A DNA stretch of 64,000 bases, taken from contig DASYBB010000113.1 of assembly GCA_036501025.1 (NCBI GenBank), positions 1 to 64,000 on the forward strand, given 5' to 3'. Both the position numbers and the translations under genes were made by a program. How positions within the stretch are numbered: position 1 is the stretch's first letter; each line of letters opens with the position of its first letter. This DNA comes from DASUBV01 sp036501025. GTDB taxonomy: Bacteria > Actinomycetota > Actinomycetes > Streptosporangiales > Streptosporangiaceae. The notes under the pieces were generated by a model. That model was not told the DNA's origin, searched no databases, and worked only from the letters and a program-made list of their open reading frames with translations. Of the stretch, positions 42,284 through 50,380 are shown one piece after another.

Positions 42284-42663
42284 GACACGCTGCGCAGCCG
42301 CGCGGTGAACTTATGGATGGCCGTCCACCACTCGCGCGGGTCGCCGCCCTCGTCGTCCCCGATCACGGCGATCACGTCCCGGCCGCCGACGGCCAGCTTC
42401 ACGGGCGCGCCCTCGGCCCGGCGATCGGCCGCCGCGGCCAGCAGGTTGGGGGGCACGGGCGCCAGCGATCCGGCCGGCCCGTCACCCGGCAAGCCGACCG
42501 GCAGCGAGGCGCCCGCTGCGGCGGCGATCCGCTCGAACAGGTGCACACGCTCCTGCAGGTCACGCTGCGCGGCCCGAGTCGCCGTGAGCTCTTTCTCCAG
42601 TTGCGCCAGGCGCCGTCTCCCCTGCCACACGGGACGCAGACCTCCCAGGCACGGCTCGCACAC
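42280..42663 (-). CDS. Small coiled-coil protein with an N-terminal CxxC, unknown
   Basis: 127 residues from GTG at 42663. CEPC is at residues 2-5. A coiled coil occupies about 17-48 (RRRLAQLEKELTATRAAQRD). The C-terminus VKLAVGGRDVIAVIGDDEGG, DPREWWTAIHKFTARLRSV may be a small folded domain. No family recognised. Co-translated with the membrane protein downstream. Confidence 0.6.
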   Translation of the reverse strand: MCEPCLGGLRPVWQGRRRLAQLEKELTATRAAQRDLQERVHLFERIAAAAGASLPVGLPGDGPAGSLAPVPPNLLAAAADRRAEGAPVKLAVGGRDVIAVIGDDEGGDPREWWTAIHKFTARLRSVS

Positions 42664-43017
42664 CTGTGGGCCGGACCGTATCGCTGCTGTGATGAGCTGA
42701 GAACCGAACGTAGCTTACGCCTCCGCGTGCAATCTCATAAACCCCGGAAGCAGAGATAGCGGCATTTCTGCGGCCGGGGCGAGAACGCCCGCATTGGCGA
42801 CGGACCTCTCCCAGCTCCCCGGAGATCGCCGCCGTATGCACGCCATCCGCAGCTGAGCTGCGAGCATGTCCGTCGTCCGTGAGGACACAACCAAACCGAG
42901 GAGGAACGGATCGTGCCCGCGTCCCGCCTTCCCCAGCCGTGGCGGCCGAGCCGGGATCGGCCGATACTGTACCGTCGGCCCGCGGTGCGGGCCGGGACGG
43001 GCGAAGGGGCTTATTCC
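42664..43017. other. 354-bp intergenic region between divergent genes
   Basis: No gene seen. It must hold the promoters of both neighbours. A perfect palindrome CGCAGCT-g-AGCTGCG lies at 42848-42862, a possible operator. TACTGT at 42964-42969 is a weak -10 candidate for the SDR gene, whose Shine-Dalgarno AAGGGG is at about 43004-43009. Confidence 0.45.
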
Positions 43018-43815
43018 GTGGATCTTCAGCTGACTGGCAAGCGGGCCGTCGTGGCCGGGGCGAGCCGGGGGATCGGCCTCGCCGTGGCGGGCACCCTGGC
43101 CGCGGAGGGCGCGGACGTGGTGATGGTCGCCCGGCACCAGGATTCCCTGGAGGCCGCCGCGGTGCAGGTGGCCCGGCACCAGCGCCGGGTGCTCGCGGTC
43201 GTGGCCGACACGACCGACGACGCCGCGGTCCGCGCCATGATCGAGACCACGGTCGCCGAGCTGGGCGGGGTGGACATCCTGGTCAACTGCGCGGCCCAGC
43301 CGGCCGGCCCGGGCGCGCCGCGGCACCTGGCCGACCTGCAGGAAGACGACCTGCGGTTCGAGATCGAGACCAAGGTGCTCGGCTACCTGCGCACCGCCCG
43401 GGCCGCCGCCCCGTACATGACCGAGCAGGGCTGGGGGCGCATCATCAACGTCAGCGGCCTGGCCGCCCGCCAGGCGTCGAGCACCTTCGGCTCGATCCGC
43501 AACGTGGCGGTGGCCGCCCTGACCAAGAACCTGGCCGACGAACTCGGCCCGGCCGGCATCAACGTCACCGTCGTGCACCCCGGGACCACGGTCACCGAGC
43601 GGACGCCGGGGCTGCTCACCGCCTACGCGCAGGCCCGCGGCAGCACCGAGGAGGAGGCGGAGCGCAGCCTGTCCGCGTCGGTCAGCATCGGCCGGATCGT
43701 GACCGCAGAAGAGGTCGCCGACGTCGTCGCGTTCCTCGCCTCACCGCGCAGCGTCGCCATCAACGGCGACGCGATCGCGGCGGGCGGCGGCACGCGCGGC
43801 GCCATCCACTACTGA
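43018..43815 (+). CDS. Short-chain dehydrogenase/reductase-like protein with altered active site
   Basis: 265 residues from GTG at 43018 (Shine-Dalgarno AAGGGG). The nucleotide-binding motif GASRGIGLAVA is intact (about 13-23), as is VDILVNCAA. At the catalytic position the usual Y-x3-K is replaced: SGLAARQASSTFGSIRNVAV has Phe-x4-Arg. The rest (ALTKNLADELGPAGINVTVV, HPGTTVTERTP) is canonical. It may bind NAD(P) without normal reduction or act on another mechanism. A distinct clade of actinobacterial SDRs is possible. Convergent with the membrane protein gene. Confidence 0.85.
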   Translation: MDLQLTGKRAVVAGASRGIGLAVAGTLAAEGADVVMVARHQDSLEAAAVQVARHQRRVLAVVADTTDDAAVRAMIETTVAELGGVDILVNCAAQPAGPGAPRHLADLQEDDLRFEIETKVLGYLRTARAAAPYMTEQGWGRIINVSGLAARQASSTFGSIRNVAVAALTKNLADELGPAGINVTVVHPGTTVTERTPGLLTAYAQARGSTEEEAERSLSASVSIGRIVTAEEVADVVAFLASPRSVAINGDAIAAGGGTRGAIHY

Positions 43816-43830
43816 CGCGCGCGGGCCAGG

Positions 43831-44334
43831 TCAGTACTGGCCGGACTGCTGCCGGAAGAACGGCGTGGATTCCTTACTGAAGATCAGGAAGATCGCGCCG
43901 AGCCCGGCCAGCCACACCAGGATCCCCAGGATCAGGGCGCCGGCGACGTTGGCCCGGGTGAACGAGAGCAGCAGGCTCAGGGTGTCGATGCCGAACAGGA
44001 CCGCCGAGACGATCCGCGCCCAGCCGCGCCCGCGGCCGTTGGCCCACGCCATCCACAGCCACAGGCCGATCGCGATCGCCCCGATGACGACGGTGCCGAC
44101 GATGCTGAAGACCTCCAGGCCGTGAATCTGGGTCGTCGTGAGCTGCTTCGAGGAATGCCTGATGATGTCTTTCTTCAGGCTGCCGATGGTGGCCAGCCCG
44201 AGGATCACGCCGATCGCGTCGAGCGCCGCGCCCGCGTACATGAGCCGCATCGCCGTCCGCACTGAACGGGGCCGGGGCATGGCGCTGCCCGGCTGGGAGG
44301 GCGGCGGTGGCGGCGCGGACGGGTATGGCTGCAT
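43831..44334 (-). CDS. Small membrane protein with four helices, unknown
   Basis: 167 residues from ATG at 44334 (Shine-Dalgarno GGGGAGCAGCT). A Pro/Gln-rich N-terminus of about 25 residues leads into four helices (AMRLMYAGAALDAIGVILGL, VFSIVGTVVIGAIAIGLWLW, IVSAVLFGIDTLSLLLSF, GALILGILVWLAGLGAIFLI). Known in many actinobacteria as an uncharacterised integral membrane protein. No catalytic motif. It is 50 bases downstream of the LLM gene on the same strand, so co-transcription is possible. Confidence 0.75.
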   Translation of the reverse strand: MQPYPSAPPPPPSQPGSAMPRPRSVRTAMRLMYAGAALDAIGVILGLATIGSLKKDIIRHSSKQLTTTQIHGLEVFSIVGTVVIGAIAIGLWLWMAWANGRGRGWARIVSAVLFGIDTLSLLLSFTRANVAGALILGILVWLAGLGAIFLIFSKESTPFFRQQSGQY

Positions 44335-44384
44335 AGCTGCTCCCCTTGAGGTATCGCCGAGACGATAGCGGCCTGGACAGGATC

Positions 44385-45299
44385 CTAGTGGCCGCGAATG
44401 CCGCCTTTCTGGACCTGCGCCAGGACCGGCTCGATGACCTCGTCGGTGAGCCACCGCACCGGGCGTCCGGCCAGCAGCGGAGCGAGCACCAGGTGAGTGA
44501 CGCCGGCCTCGATCATCTCCAGCAGCCAGGCGCGGGCGGCGGCCGCCGCGCCGGGCTCGTCGCAGCGCACCACGGTCTGCATGGAGCGGACGATCTCGCC
44601 CGGGTCCCGGCCGATGGCCGCGCAGTGCTCGCGCAGCACCCGGTCCCGCTCCCGGAACCCGTCCGCCGTCGGGATCGGGCAGTTCCAGATGCTGGCGTGC
44701 TCGGCGGCGACGCGCAGCACCCGGTCGCCCGCGCCGCCGATCATGATCGGCGGGTGCGGCCGCTGCACCGGCCGCGGCGCGCAGATGGCGTCCCGCAGGC
44801 GTACCGAGGGGCCGTCGTAGTCGAACGGCTCCGCGGCGGTCCACATCCGGCGAATGACGTCGCAGGACTCAGCCAGGTCGGCCACGGCGCGGCCGGGGGA
44901 GACCAGCGGGACGCCGTACGCCCCGAACTCGCGGACCGCCGGATTCGGGCCGCCCGCGCTGGTGCCGCCCGCGCCGATCCCGAAGTCGAGCCGCCCCCCG
45001 GCGATGACGTCGACCGTGGCCGCCATCTTGGCCAGCAGAGTGGGGGAGCGCAGCCGGTTGCTGGTCACGATCACGCCCAGCCGCAGGCGGCTGGTCTGGG
45101 CGGCGAGCGCGCTCAGCAGGGTCCACGCCTCCAGCGCGGCCCCGGTGATCTCGCCGCGCAGCGGGACCAGGTGATCCCAGAGCCACGCGTGCTCCAGCAC
45201 GGGCAGCTGGTCGGCCTCCCGCCAGACCCGCTGGATCTCGGCGTAGGTCGCGCCTTGCTGACTGGTCTTGATGCCGAAGCTGAGCTGCCGGCCGGGCAT
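44385..45299 (-). CDS. LLM-class oxidoreductase, probably F420-dependent
   Basis: 304 residues of the luciferase-like TIM barrel. WLWDHLVPLRGEITG, ETWTLLSALAA-type start, LRLGVIVTSNRLRSPTLLAK, ATVDVIAGGRLDFGIGAGG and PIMIGGAGDRVLRVAAEHA are all family blocks, the last matching F420-binding members. Substrate unknown. The gene is divergent to a MarR regulator with an operator palindrome between them, so it is probably the regulated target. Confidence 0.9.
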   Translation of the reverse strand: MPGRQLSFGIKTSQQGATYAEIQRVWREADQLPVLEHAWLWDHLVPLRGEITGAALEAWTLLSALAAQTSRLRLGVIVTSNRLRSPTLLAKMAATVDVIAGGRLDFGIGAGGTSAGGPNPAVREFGAYGVPLVSPGRAVADLAESCDVIRRMWTAAEPFDYDGPSVRLRDAICAPRPVQRPHPPIMIGGAGDRVLRVAAEHASIWNCPIPTADGFRERDRVLREHCAAIGRDPGEIVRSMQTVVRCDEPGAAAAARAWLLEMIEAGVTHLVLAPLLAGRPVRWLTDEVIEPVLAQVQKGGIRGH

Positions 45300-45324
45300 G
45301 GGTCCTCCTGATAGTCAGTTGATT

Positions 45325-45349
45325 TGATCGTCAGTAACGCTGACGATCA
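45325..45349. promoter_or_regulatory. Perfect palindrome, likely MarR operator
   Basis: TGATCGTCAG-taacg-CTGACGATCA: 10-bp arms, all perfect, 5-base spacer. It lies between the divergent LLM and MarR genes, 22 bases before the MarR start codon. Confidence 0.75.
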
Positions 45350-45370
45350 GGTTAGCGTAGGATCTCCGGC

Positions 45371-45844
45371 ATGTCGACGCAGGATGAGCCGGAGCCGGGC
45401 TGGGATCCGCTGCCCGCCCTGGCCGGGCGGCTCGGCTACCTGCTCAAGCACGCCAGGGAGCGGCTGGCCGAGCTGACCGCCGAGGTGCTGGCGCCGTTCG
45501 GGGTGACCGGGCGTCAGGTGGCGGTGCTCATCGCGATCGACGACCGGGCGCCGCTGTCCCAGCAGGAGGTCGCGCGCCGGCTGGGCGTGGACCGGACCAC
45601 GATGGTGGACCTGATCGACGAGCTCCAGGCCAAGGGGCTGGTGCAGCGCCGGCAGGATCCGGCCGACCGGCGCCGCAACGTCGTGGCCCTGACGCCGGCC
45701 GGCACCGCCACCCTCGACGGGGCCAGCCGGGCGACGCAGGAGGCCGAGCGGCGCTTCCTCGCCTCGCTGCCGGACCCGCAGGCGGCGGCGTTCCGGGCGG
45801 CCCTGCGCTCGGTCGCCTTTCCGGGCGAGATAGCGGCCCGCTAA
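45371..45844 (+). CDS. MarR-family transcriptional regulator
   Basis: 157 residues. Winged helix: GVTGRQVAVLIAIDDRAPLS, QQEVARRLGVDRTTMVDLID (recognition helix), ELQAKGLVQRRQDPADRRRN (wing with the conserved D-x-R). ATG at 45371. It probably represses itself and the LLM gene through the palindrome just upstream. The ligand is unknown. Confidence 0.92.
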   Translation: MSTQDEPEPGWDPLPALAGRLGYLLKHARERLAELTAEVLAPFGVTGRQVAVLIAIDDRAPLSQQEVARRLGVDRTTMVDLIDELQAKGLVQRRQDPADRRRNVVALTPAGTATLDGASRATQEAERRFLASLPDPQAAAFRAALRSVAFPGEIAAR

Positions 45845-46374
45845 CGGCTGGTGCTGGTGCTGGTGCTGCACATGCGGCTTTCGGCGGGAAAGGGCGGGTT
45901 TGCCGTTCGGCGCGCCGGCGGACATGCGATAGTGACTCAGGTGGTTCGCGCGGACATGCGAGCAAATGACTGGGTCCAGCCGTCGCCCGTGTCCGGCGGG
46001 TTAATCGCAGCGCACGCCACGCAGAACCGGATCACGGCACGCCGCGGCGCCTGCTCGCCCCCGGTCACTGCTTTTCCCGACGATGCAGGAAACGCGACGC
46101 CGGCTGGTGCAGCCGGCGGCTCGCGGGCTCGATCGGGCATGTCCCTCTATCTGCCTTTACCCTGGTGGCACTCGTGCACATGGCTGCTGAGCCCGTTTCG
46201 CGGGCCCGGCCCTTTCTTCCCGTATCAGCGGCGATCTCCCGGGCGCCTGTGCCAGGCTCGGGAATGGCGCTGGCGGAGCTGCGCCCGCGTTCCCAGAACG
46301 GCAATAGTTTCGCTAGGATGCGGGGTTTCCCGGGTCGGCCGGAGGCCGCTGCCGGGGCCGCGCGCAACGGGGGG
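45845..46374. other. 530-bp intergenic region
   Basis: No protein-coding frame looks real here; reading frames exist but have no family-like pattern. A GGTGCT triplet repeat follows the MarR stop. Further on the DNA is less GC-rich. The only clear signal is the promoter near 46290-46319. Confidence 0.5.
46290..46319 (+). promoter_or_regulatory. Candidate promoter of the glycosyltransferase-epimerase operon
   Basis: TTCCCA (46290-46295), 18-base spacer, TAGGAT (46314-46319). Transcription would start near 46326, giving a leader of about 50 bases. Confidence 0.45.
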
Positions 46375-47286
46375 ATGCGCGTGACCGTGCCGTCACCAGG
46401 CGCCCGCGAGGCCGGGCCGGCGGGGCGCCGCGCCGCGGCCAGGGTGCCCGGTCCCCGGGCCGGGCAGGCCGGGCGCCGGCCCGGGCGGCGGCCGTCGGCC
46501 GGGCGCGGCGAGGACAGCGCCGGGCCGCGCGTGTCCGTGGTGATCCCGGCCCGCAACGAGGGCGACGGCATCGTGCCCGTGCTGGACCGGCTGAGCGAGG
46601 CGGTCAAGCTGCCCTGCGAGGTCCTGGTCGTGGTCGATGACCCGGCGGATACGACGATCGGGCCGACCAGGCAGTACGCGCGCACCGATGCGCGGATCCG
46701 CTGCGTGGTCAACACCTACGGGCGCGGGCCGGCCAACGCGATCCGGTTCGGCATCGATGCCGCGGCCGCCCCGGTGGCCGTCGTGACGATGGCCGACGGG
46801 TGCGACGACCCGACCCAGATCGACAGCCTGTGCCGCCTGGTCGAGCGCGGCGTGGTCATCGCCGCCGCGTCCCGCTACATGGCCGGCGGCCAGCAGGTGG
46901 GCGGGCCGCGGGTCAAGGGCCTGCTGTCCGGGCTGGCGGGCCGGTCGCTGCAGGTGCTGGCGCACACCGGCACGCGGGACGCCACCAACTCATTCAAGGC
47001 CTACTCCACGGCATTCGTCCGCGAGGTCGGCATTGACTCCCGGGATGGCTTCGAGATCGGCATCGAGCTCATCGCCAAGGCCCGGCGGACGGGCCGGCCG
47101 GTGGCCGAGATCCCGACTATCTGGCTGGACCGGCAGGCCGGCGTCTCGAGTTTCGAGATCGCCCACTGGATTCCGGGCTACCTGCGCTGGTACCGGTTCG
47201 CGTTCGGCCCCCGGCTGTCCGCTGAGCAGATCCGCCGCCGCGCGGCCGCGCAGGACGCACGCGAGGACACTAGGAGCACGGATTGA
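46375..47286 (+). CDS. Family 2 glycosyltransferase
   Basis: 303 residues from ATG at 46375; GTG at 46381 fits the GGGGGG Shine-Dalgarno better. A disordered basic N-terminus (about 50 residues) precedes the GT-A domain: RVSVVIPARNEGDGIVPVLD, LVVVDDPADTTIGPTRQYAR (D-D as the D-x-D-like pair), RGPANAIRFGIDAAAAPVAV, MADGCDDP. The end IWLDRQAGVSSFEIAHWIPG resembles dolichol-phosphate-mannose-type and polyprenyl-sugar enzymes. Its TGA overlaps the TTG of the epimerase gene, so the two are coupled. Confidence 0.88.
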   Translation: MRVTVPSPGAREAGPAGRRAAARVPGPRAGQAGRRPGRRPSAGRGEDSAGPRVSVVIPARNEGDGIVPVLDRLSEAVKLPCEVLVVVDDPADTTIGPTRQYARTDARIRCVVNTYGRGPANAIRFGIDAAAAPVAVVTMADGCDDPTQIDSLCRLVERGVVIAAASRYMAGGQQVGGPRVKGLLSGLAGRSLQVLAHTGTRDATNSFKAYSTAFVREVGIDSRDGFEIGIELIAKARRTGRPVAEIPTIWLDRQAGVSSFEIAHWIPGYLRWYRFAFGPRLSAEQIRRRAAAQDAREDTRSTD

Positions 47287-48311
47287 CGCAGAAGGTACTG
47301 GTCAGCGGGTCGGCAGGCTTTATCGGCGGGTATCTCGTCGGGGAATTGCTGCGGCGCGGTTACGCGGTGACCGGGATAGATGACCTGTCCAAGTACGGCC
47401 GGGTGATGCAGTCCTATGACGATCATCCGGGTTACCGGTTCGTCAAGGGCGACGCCCGCGACGTCGGGCTGATGACCGACCTGCTGGCCGACTGCGATCA
47501 TTTCATCGCGGGCGCGGCCCTGATCGGCGGCATTTCCTATTTCCACGCCTATGCCTACGACCTGCTGGCCGCCAACGAGCGGATCATCGCGTCCTCCTGC
47601 GACGCCGCGCTGGCCGCCCGCCGCGACGGCCGGCTGCGCAAGGTGACCTACCTGTCGTCGTCGATGGTCTACGAGAGCGCGGCCGACTGGCCCTCCTACG
47701 AGGGCCAGCAGCTCGAGGCCCCGCCGCCGCTGTCCTCCTACGGCTTCCAGAAGCTGGCCGTGGAGTACTTCGCCCGCGCCGCGTGGGAGCAGTACCAGCT
47801 CCCGTACACCATCGTCCGGCCGTTCAACTGCGTCGGCATCGGCGAGGCCCGGGCGCTGGGCGACACGGAGATCACGTCGGGGAACATCCGGCTGGCCATG
47901 AGCCATGTGGTTCCCGACCTCGTGCAGAAGGTGCTCAAGGGACAGGATCCGCTGCACATCCTGGGTTCGGGCGAGCAGGTCCGCCATTACACCTACGGCG
48001 GCGACCTCGCGGCCGGCATCGTCACCGCGATGGAGCACCCCGACGCCGTCAACGACGACTTCAACCTGTCCACCAGCGAGAGCACGACCGTGCGCGAGCT
48101 GGCCGGGGTCATCTGGCGGAAGATCAGGGGCGACGGGACCCCGCTGCGGCTGGTCCATGACGACCCGTACGAGTACGACGTGCAGCGCCGCGTCCCGTCG
48201 ACGGACAAGGCCAAGCGGCTCCTCGGGTTCGAGGCGGCGACCTCGCTGGAGGAGATGCTCGACGAGGTGATCCCGTGGATCAGCCGGGCGGTCGAGACCG
48301 GGGCGATCTAG
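47283..48311 (+). CDS. NAD-dependent epimerase/dehydratase (nucleotide-sugar modifying)
   Basis: 342 residues, starting TTG at 47283 inside the previous stop. VLVSGSAGFIGGYLVGELLR is the Rossmann motif (G-x2-G-x2-G), YLSSSMVYE gives the Ser, and SSYGFQKLAVEYF the Y-x3-K. The C-terminal half is the substrate domain (EQVRHYTYGGDLAAGIVTAM). It probably interconverts an NDP-sugar for the GT2 next door. The pair suggests a small glycoconjugate pathway. Confidence 0.9.
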   Translation: MTQKVLVSGSAGFIGGYLVGELLRRGYAVTGIDDLSKYGRVMQSYDDHPGYRFVKGDARDVGLMTDLLADCDHFIAGAALIGGISYFHAYAYDLLAANERIIASSCDAALAARRDGRLRKVTYLSSSMVYESAADWPSYEGQQLEAPPPLSSYGFQKLAVEYFARAAWEQYQLPYTIVRPFNCVGIGEARALGDTEITSGNIRLAMSHVVPDLVQKVLKGQDPLHILGSGEQVRHYTYGGDLAAGIVTAMEHPDAVNDDFNLSTSESTTVRELAGVIWRKIRGDGTPLRLVHDDPYEYDVQRRVPSTDKAKRLLGFEAATSLEEMLDEVIPWISRAVETGAI

Positions 48312-48357
48312 GCTCCTGGCGGGACATGGTCCGGCGCCGAGCGAGCGGAGCGATGCC

Positions 48358-48707
48358 ATGCAGGCCGTCAGCGTGACCATCGGGATACCGGTCCGGGACC
48401 TGGCTCGGTCCCGGGCCTGGTACGACCGGCTGCTGGCCAAGGAGGCGCCGGAGCTGGAGCCTGCGCCGGGCATCGTCGAGTACCACGTCGGCGGCGTATG
48501 GGTGCAGCTCATGGGCGGCGAGCCGCCGGGCGGCAGCTGGACGCCGCGGTTCGGGGTGGCCGACCTGGACAGCGAGCGCCGGCGCCTGGAAGGCCTCTTG
48601 ATCGAGCTCGGCGACGTCCGGACGGTGCCCGGCGCCTCGCCATCCGCTATTTCATGCTCGCCGACCCGGACGGCAACCTGCTGAGCTGGTACCAGGAACT
48701 CGACTAG
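48358..48707 (+). pseudogene. Glyoxalase/VOC-family gene with a frameshift near its 3' end
   Basis: From ATG at 48358 a glyoxalase-like N-terminus reads VSVTIGIPVRDLARSRAWYD, RLLAKEAPELEPAPGIVEYH and WTPRFGVADLDSERRRLEGL. About codon 95 the frame is lost; the next frame continues IRYFMLADPDGNLLSWYQEL, exactly what the family has at its end. A single-base indel near 48625-48645 explains both. A real frameshift or an assembly error is possible. The intact protein would be about 116 residues. Confidence 0.7.
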
Positions 48708-48769
48708 CGCCGTGGCGCCGGCCGGAAACTGAGTTGTCGGGCCGGCCCGACTGCGTCAATGATGTCCGG

Positions 48770-49762
48770 GTGGATCCCGCCCCGGCCCTGCAGTGGCGCC
48801 CGGTCGCCCCGGCCGACGTCCCGGCGATGACCGCCATGCTGGCCGACATCGAGCAGGCCGACCAGTACGGCTGGCACTTCGGCGCTGACTTCCTGGCCCT
48901 GTGGCTGGCCGACCCGCTGATCGATCTCGCCCGCGGGTCGATCGCGGCCTTCGACGCGGGCCGCATGGTGGCGCTGGGCGTGCTGGCCGCCCGGGTGGAG
49001 GCCGACCCCGTCCACGCGATGCACTACGAGGGCGGCGTTCACCCTGCCTACCGCGGCCGGGGCCTGGGCACGGCACTGCTGGACTGGGCCGCGGCGGCCG
49101 CCGGGCCGCTGCACGCCGACCGGTTCGCGGGGCAGCCGCTCACGGTGCAGTGCGGGTTCCCGGTGGCTGACCGGGCGGCCGCCGAGCTGTTCGAGCGGCA
49201 CGGGTTCGCGCCGGTGCGCTACTTCCGGAAGATGACTCGCGGGCTGGACGGCGGGGACCTGCCGCCGGTGCGCGTGCCCGACGGGATCGAGATCGTGCCC
49301 TACCGGGCCGACCTCGACGAGCCGATGCGCGTGGCCAAGAACGAGGCGTTCCGCGAGCACTGGGACGTCACGCCGTCCACGCCCGAGGCGTGGCGCTCCC
49401 TGTTCACCGGCGCGGAGTTCCGGCCCGCGCTCTCGCCGCTCGCGGTCAGTGCCGGGACCGGCCAGATCGTCGGCCTCATCGTCACGCACGAGAGCGAGGC
49501 CGAGACGGCCGCCACCGGCCGGCCGGACGCGCACCTGAACAACGTCGGGACGCTGCCGCAGGCCCGCGGCCGGGGAGTGGCGACCGCGCTCATCGCGACG
49601 ATGCTCCGCGCCGCCCGCGACGAGGGGTATGCCACGGCGTCACTCGACGTGGACTCCGCGAACCCGACTGGCGCGATCGGCGTCTACGAGAAGTCGGGGT
49701 TCGCGGTGGTCGACACCTGGGTCACGTACGCCCGCCCGATCCCGGTCACAGTCGGCGGCTGA
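48770..49762 (+). CDS. Double-domain GNAT acetyltransferase (mycothiol-synthase-like)
   Basis: 330 residues from GTG at 48770; a TTG at 48734 would add 12. Two GNAT domains in tandem: the first with EGGVHPAYRGRGLGTALLDW, the second with NVGTLPQARGRGVATALIAT and SLDVDSANPTGAIGVYEKSG F. Size and the tandem arrangement match MshD-like proteins, but many paralogues of this type exist, so an acceptor cannot be fixed. CAATGAT before the GTG could be a -10 of a leaderless mRNA. Confidence 0.85.
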   Translation: MDPAPALQWRPVAPADVPAMTAMLADIEQADQYGWHFGADFLALWLADPLIDLARGSIAAFDAGRMVALGVLAARVEADPVHAMHYEGGVHPAYRGRGLGTALLDWAAAAAGPLHADRFAGQPLTVQCGFPVADRAAAELFERHGFAPVRYFRKMTRGLDGGDLPPVRVPDGIEIVPYRADLDEPMRVAKNEAFREHWDVTPSTPEAWRSLFTGAEFRPALSPLAVSAGTGQIVGLIVTHESEAETAATGRPDAHLNNVGTLPQARGRGVATALIATMLRAARDEGYATASLDVDSANPTGAIGVYEKSGFAVVDTWVTYARPIPVTVGG

Positions 49763-49772
49763 TCCCGGCGGG

Positions 49773-50300
49773 TCAGCTCGGGCCTGGGCCGGCCGGTTCC
49801 GGGCCGGCCCGCTCCGGGCCGCCCGGTTCCGGGCCGGCCGGTTCCGGGTGGAGGTGGGGTTCCGTGGGCCAGGCGATGCGCGTGAGCAGGCTGATCAGCT
49901 GCTCGCGCTCGGCGGGCGTGAGGCCGGCGGTCAGCTCGTCGTTGGCCCGGCCGCCCAGCTGCTCGGTGCGGTGCAGGCGGCGCCGCCCGCTGGCCGAGAT
50001 GGCGATGACGTTCTTCCGGCGATCGCCGGGGTCGGGGGTGCGGGTCACCAGGCCCGCGGCCTGGAGGTCGTTGACGATCGCGACCATGTCCTTGGGATCG
50101 ACGCTCAGGCTGCGGCCCAGCTCCGCCTGCGACACGGGCTCCAGCTCGGCGACGGCCGACAGGACGGCGTGGTGCATCATCCGCATGCCCTCCCCGGCCA
50201 GGGCCTGGGCGACCAGGCGGTGCCCGCGGGCGGCGGCGCGGCCCAGCAGCCAGCTGGGCAGGACCCGGATGCGGGCCGGCGCGTAGGGAACTTCGTCCAT
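49773..50300 (-). CDS. MarR-family transcriptional regulator
   Basis: 175 residues. MMHHAVLSAVAELEPVSQAE, LGRSLSVDPKDMVAIVNDLQ and AGLVTRTPDPGDRRKNVIAI form the winged helix. The C-terminus is a tail of PAGPEPGGPERAG units. ATG at 50300. It lies divergent to the quinone reductase, with two palindromes between them, so it is the likely repressor of both genes. Confidence 0.92.
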   Translation of the reverse strand: MDEVPYAPARIRVLPSWLLGRAAARGHRLVAQALAGEGMRMMHHAVLSAVAELEPVSQAELGRSLSVDPKDMVAIVNDLQAAGLVTRTPDPGDRRKNVIAISASGRRRLHRTEQLGGRANDELTAGLTPAEREQLISLLTRIAWPTEPHLHPEPAGPEPGGPERAGPEPAGPGPS

Positions 50301-50320
50301 GGCCGCAGGGTATCCGAAAT

Positions 50321-50337
50321 CATTGGTCGGCCCAATG
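50321..50337. promoter_or_regulatory. Operator-like palindrome 1 (MarR)
   Basis: CATTGG-tcggc-CCAATG, perfect 6-bp arms, 21 bases upstream of the MarR start codon. It shares the TTGG/CCAA core with the second site. Confidence 0.65.
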
Positions 50338-50350
50338 ACATTCTGATACT

Positions 50351-50365
50351 GTTGGGTCTCCCAAC
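50351..50365. promoter_or_regulatory. Operator-like palindrome 2 (MarR)
   Basis: GTTGGG-tct-CCCAAC, perfect 6-bp arms, 15 bases upstream of the quinone reductase start. Together with site 1 it could let the MarR dimer cover both promoters. Confidence 0.65.
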
Positions 50366-50380
50366 GACCTGGAGGTGTCC

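Noticed and set aside
45851..46384. 177-codon frame on the plus strand in the intergenic region
   Set aside because: No recognisable domain, poor composition and no Shine-Dalgarno; probably a chance frame.
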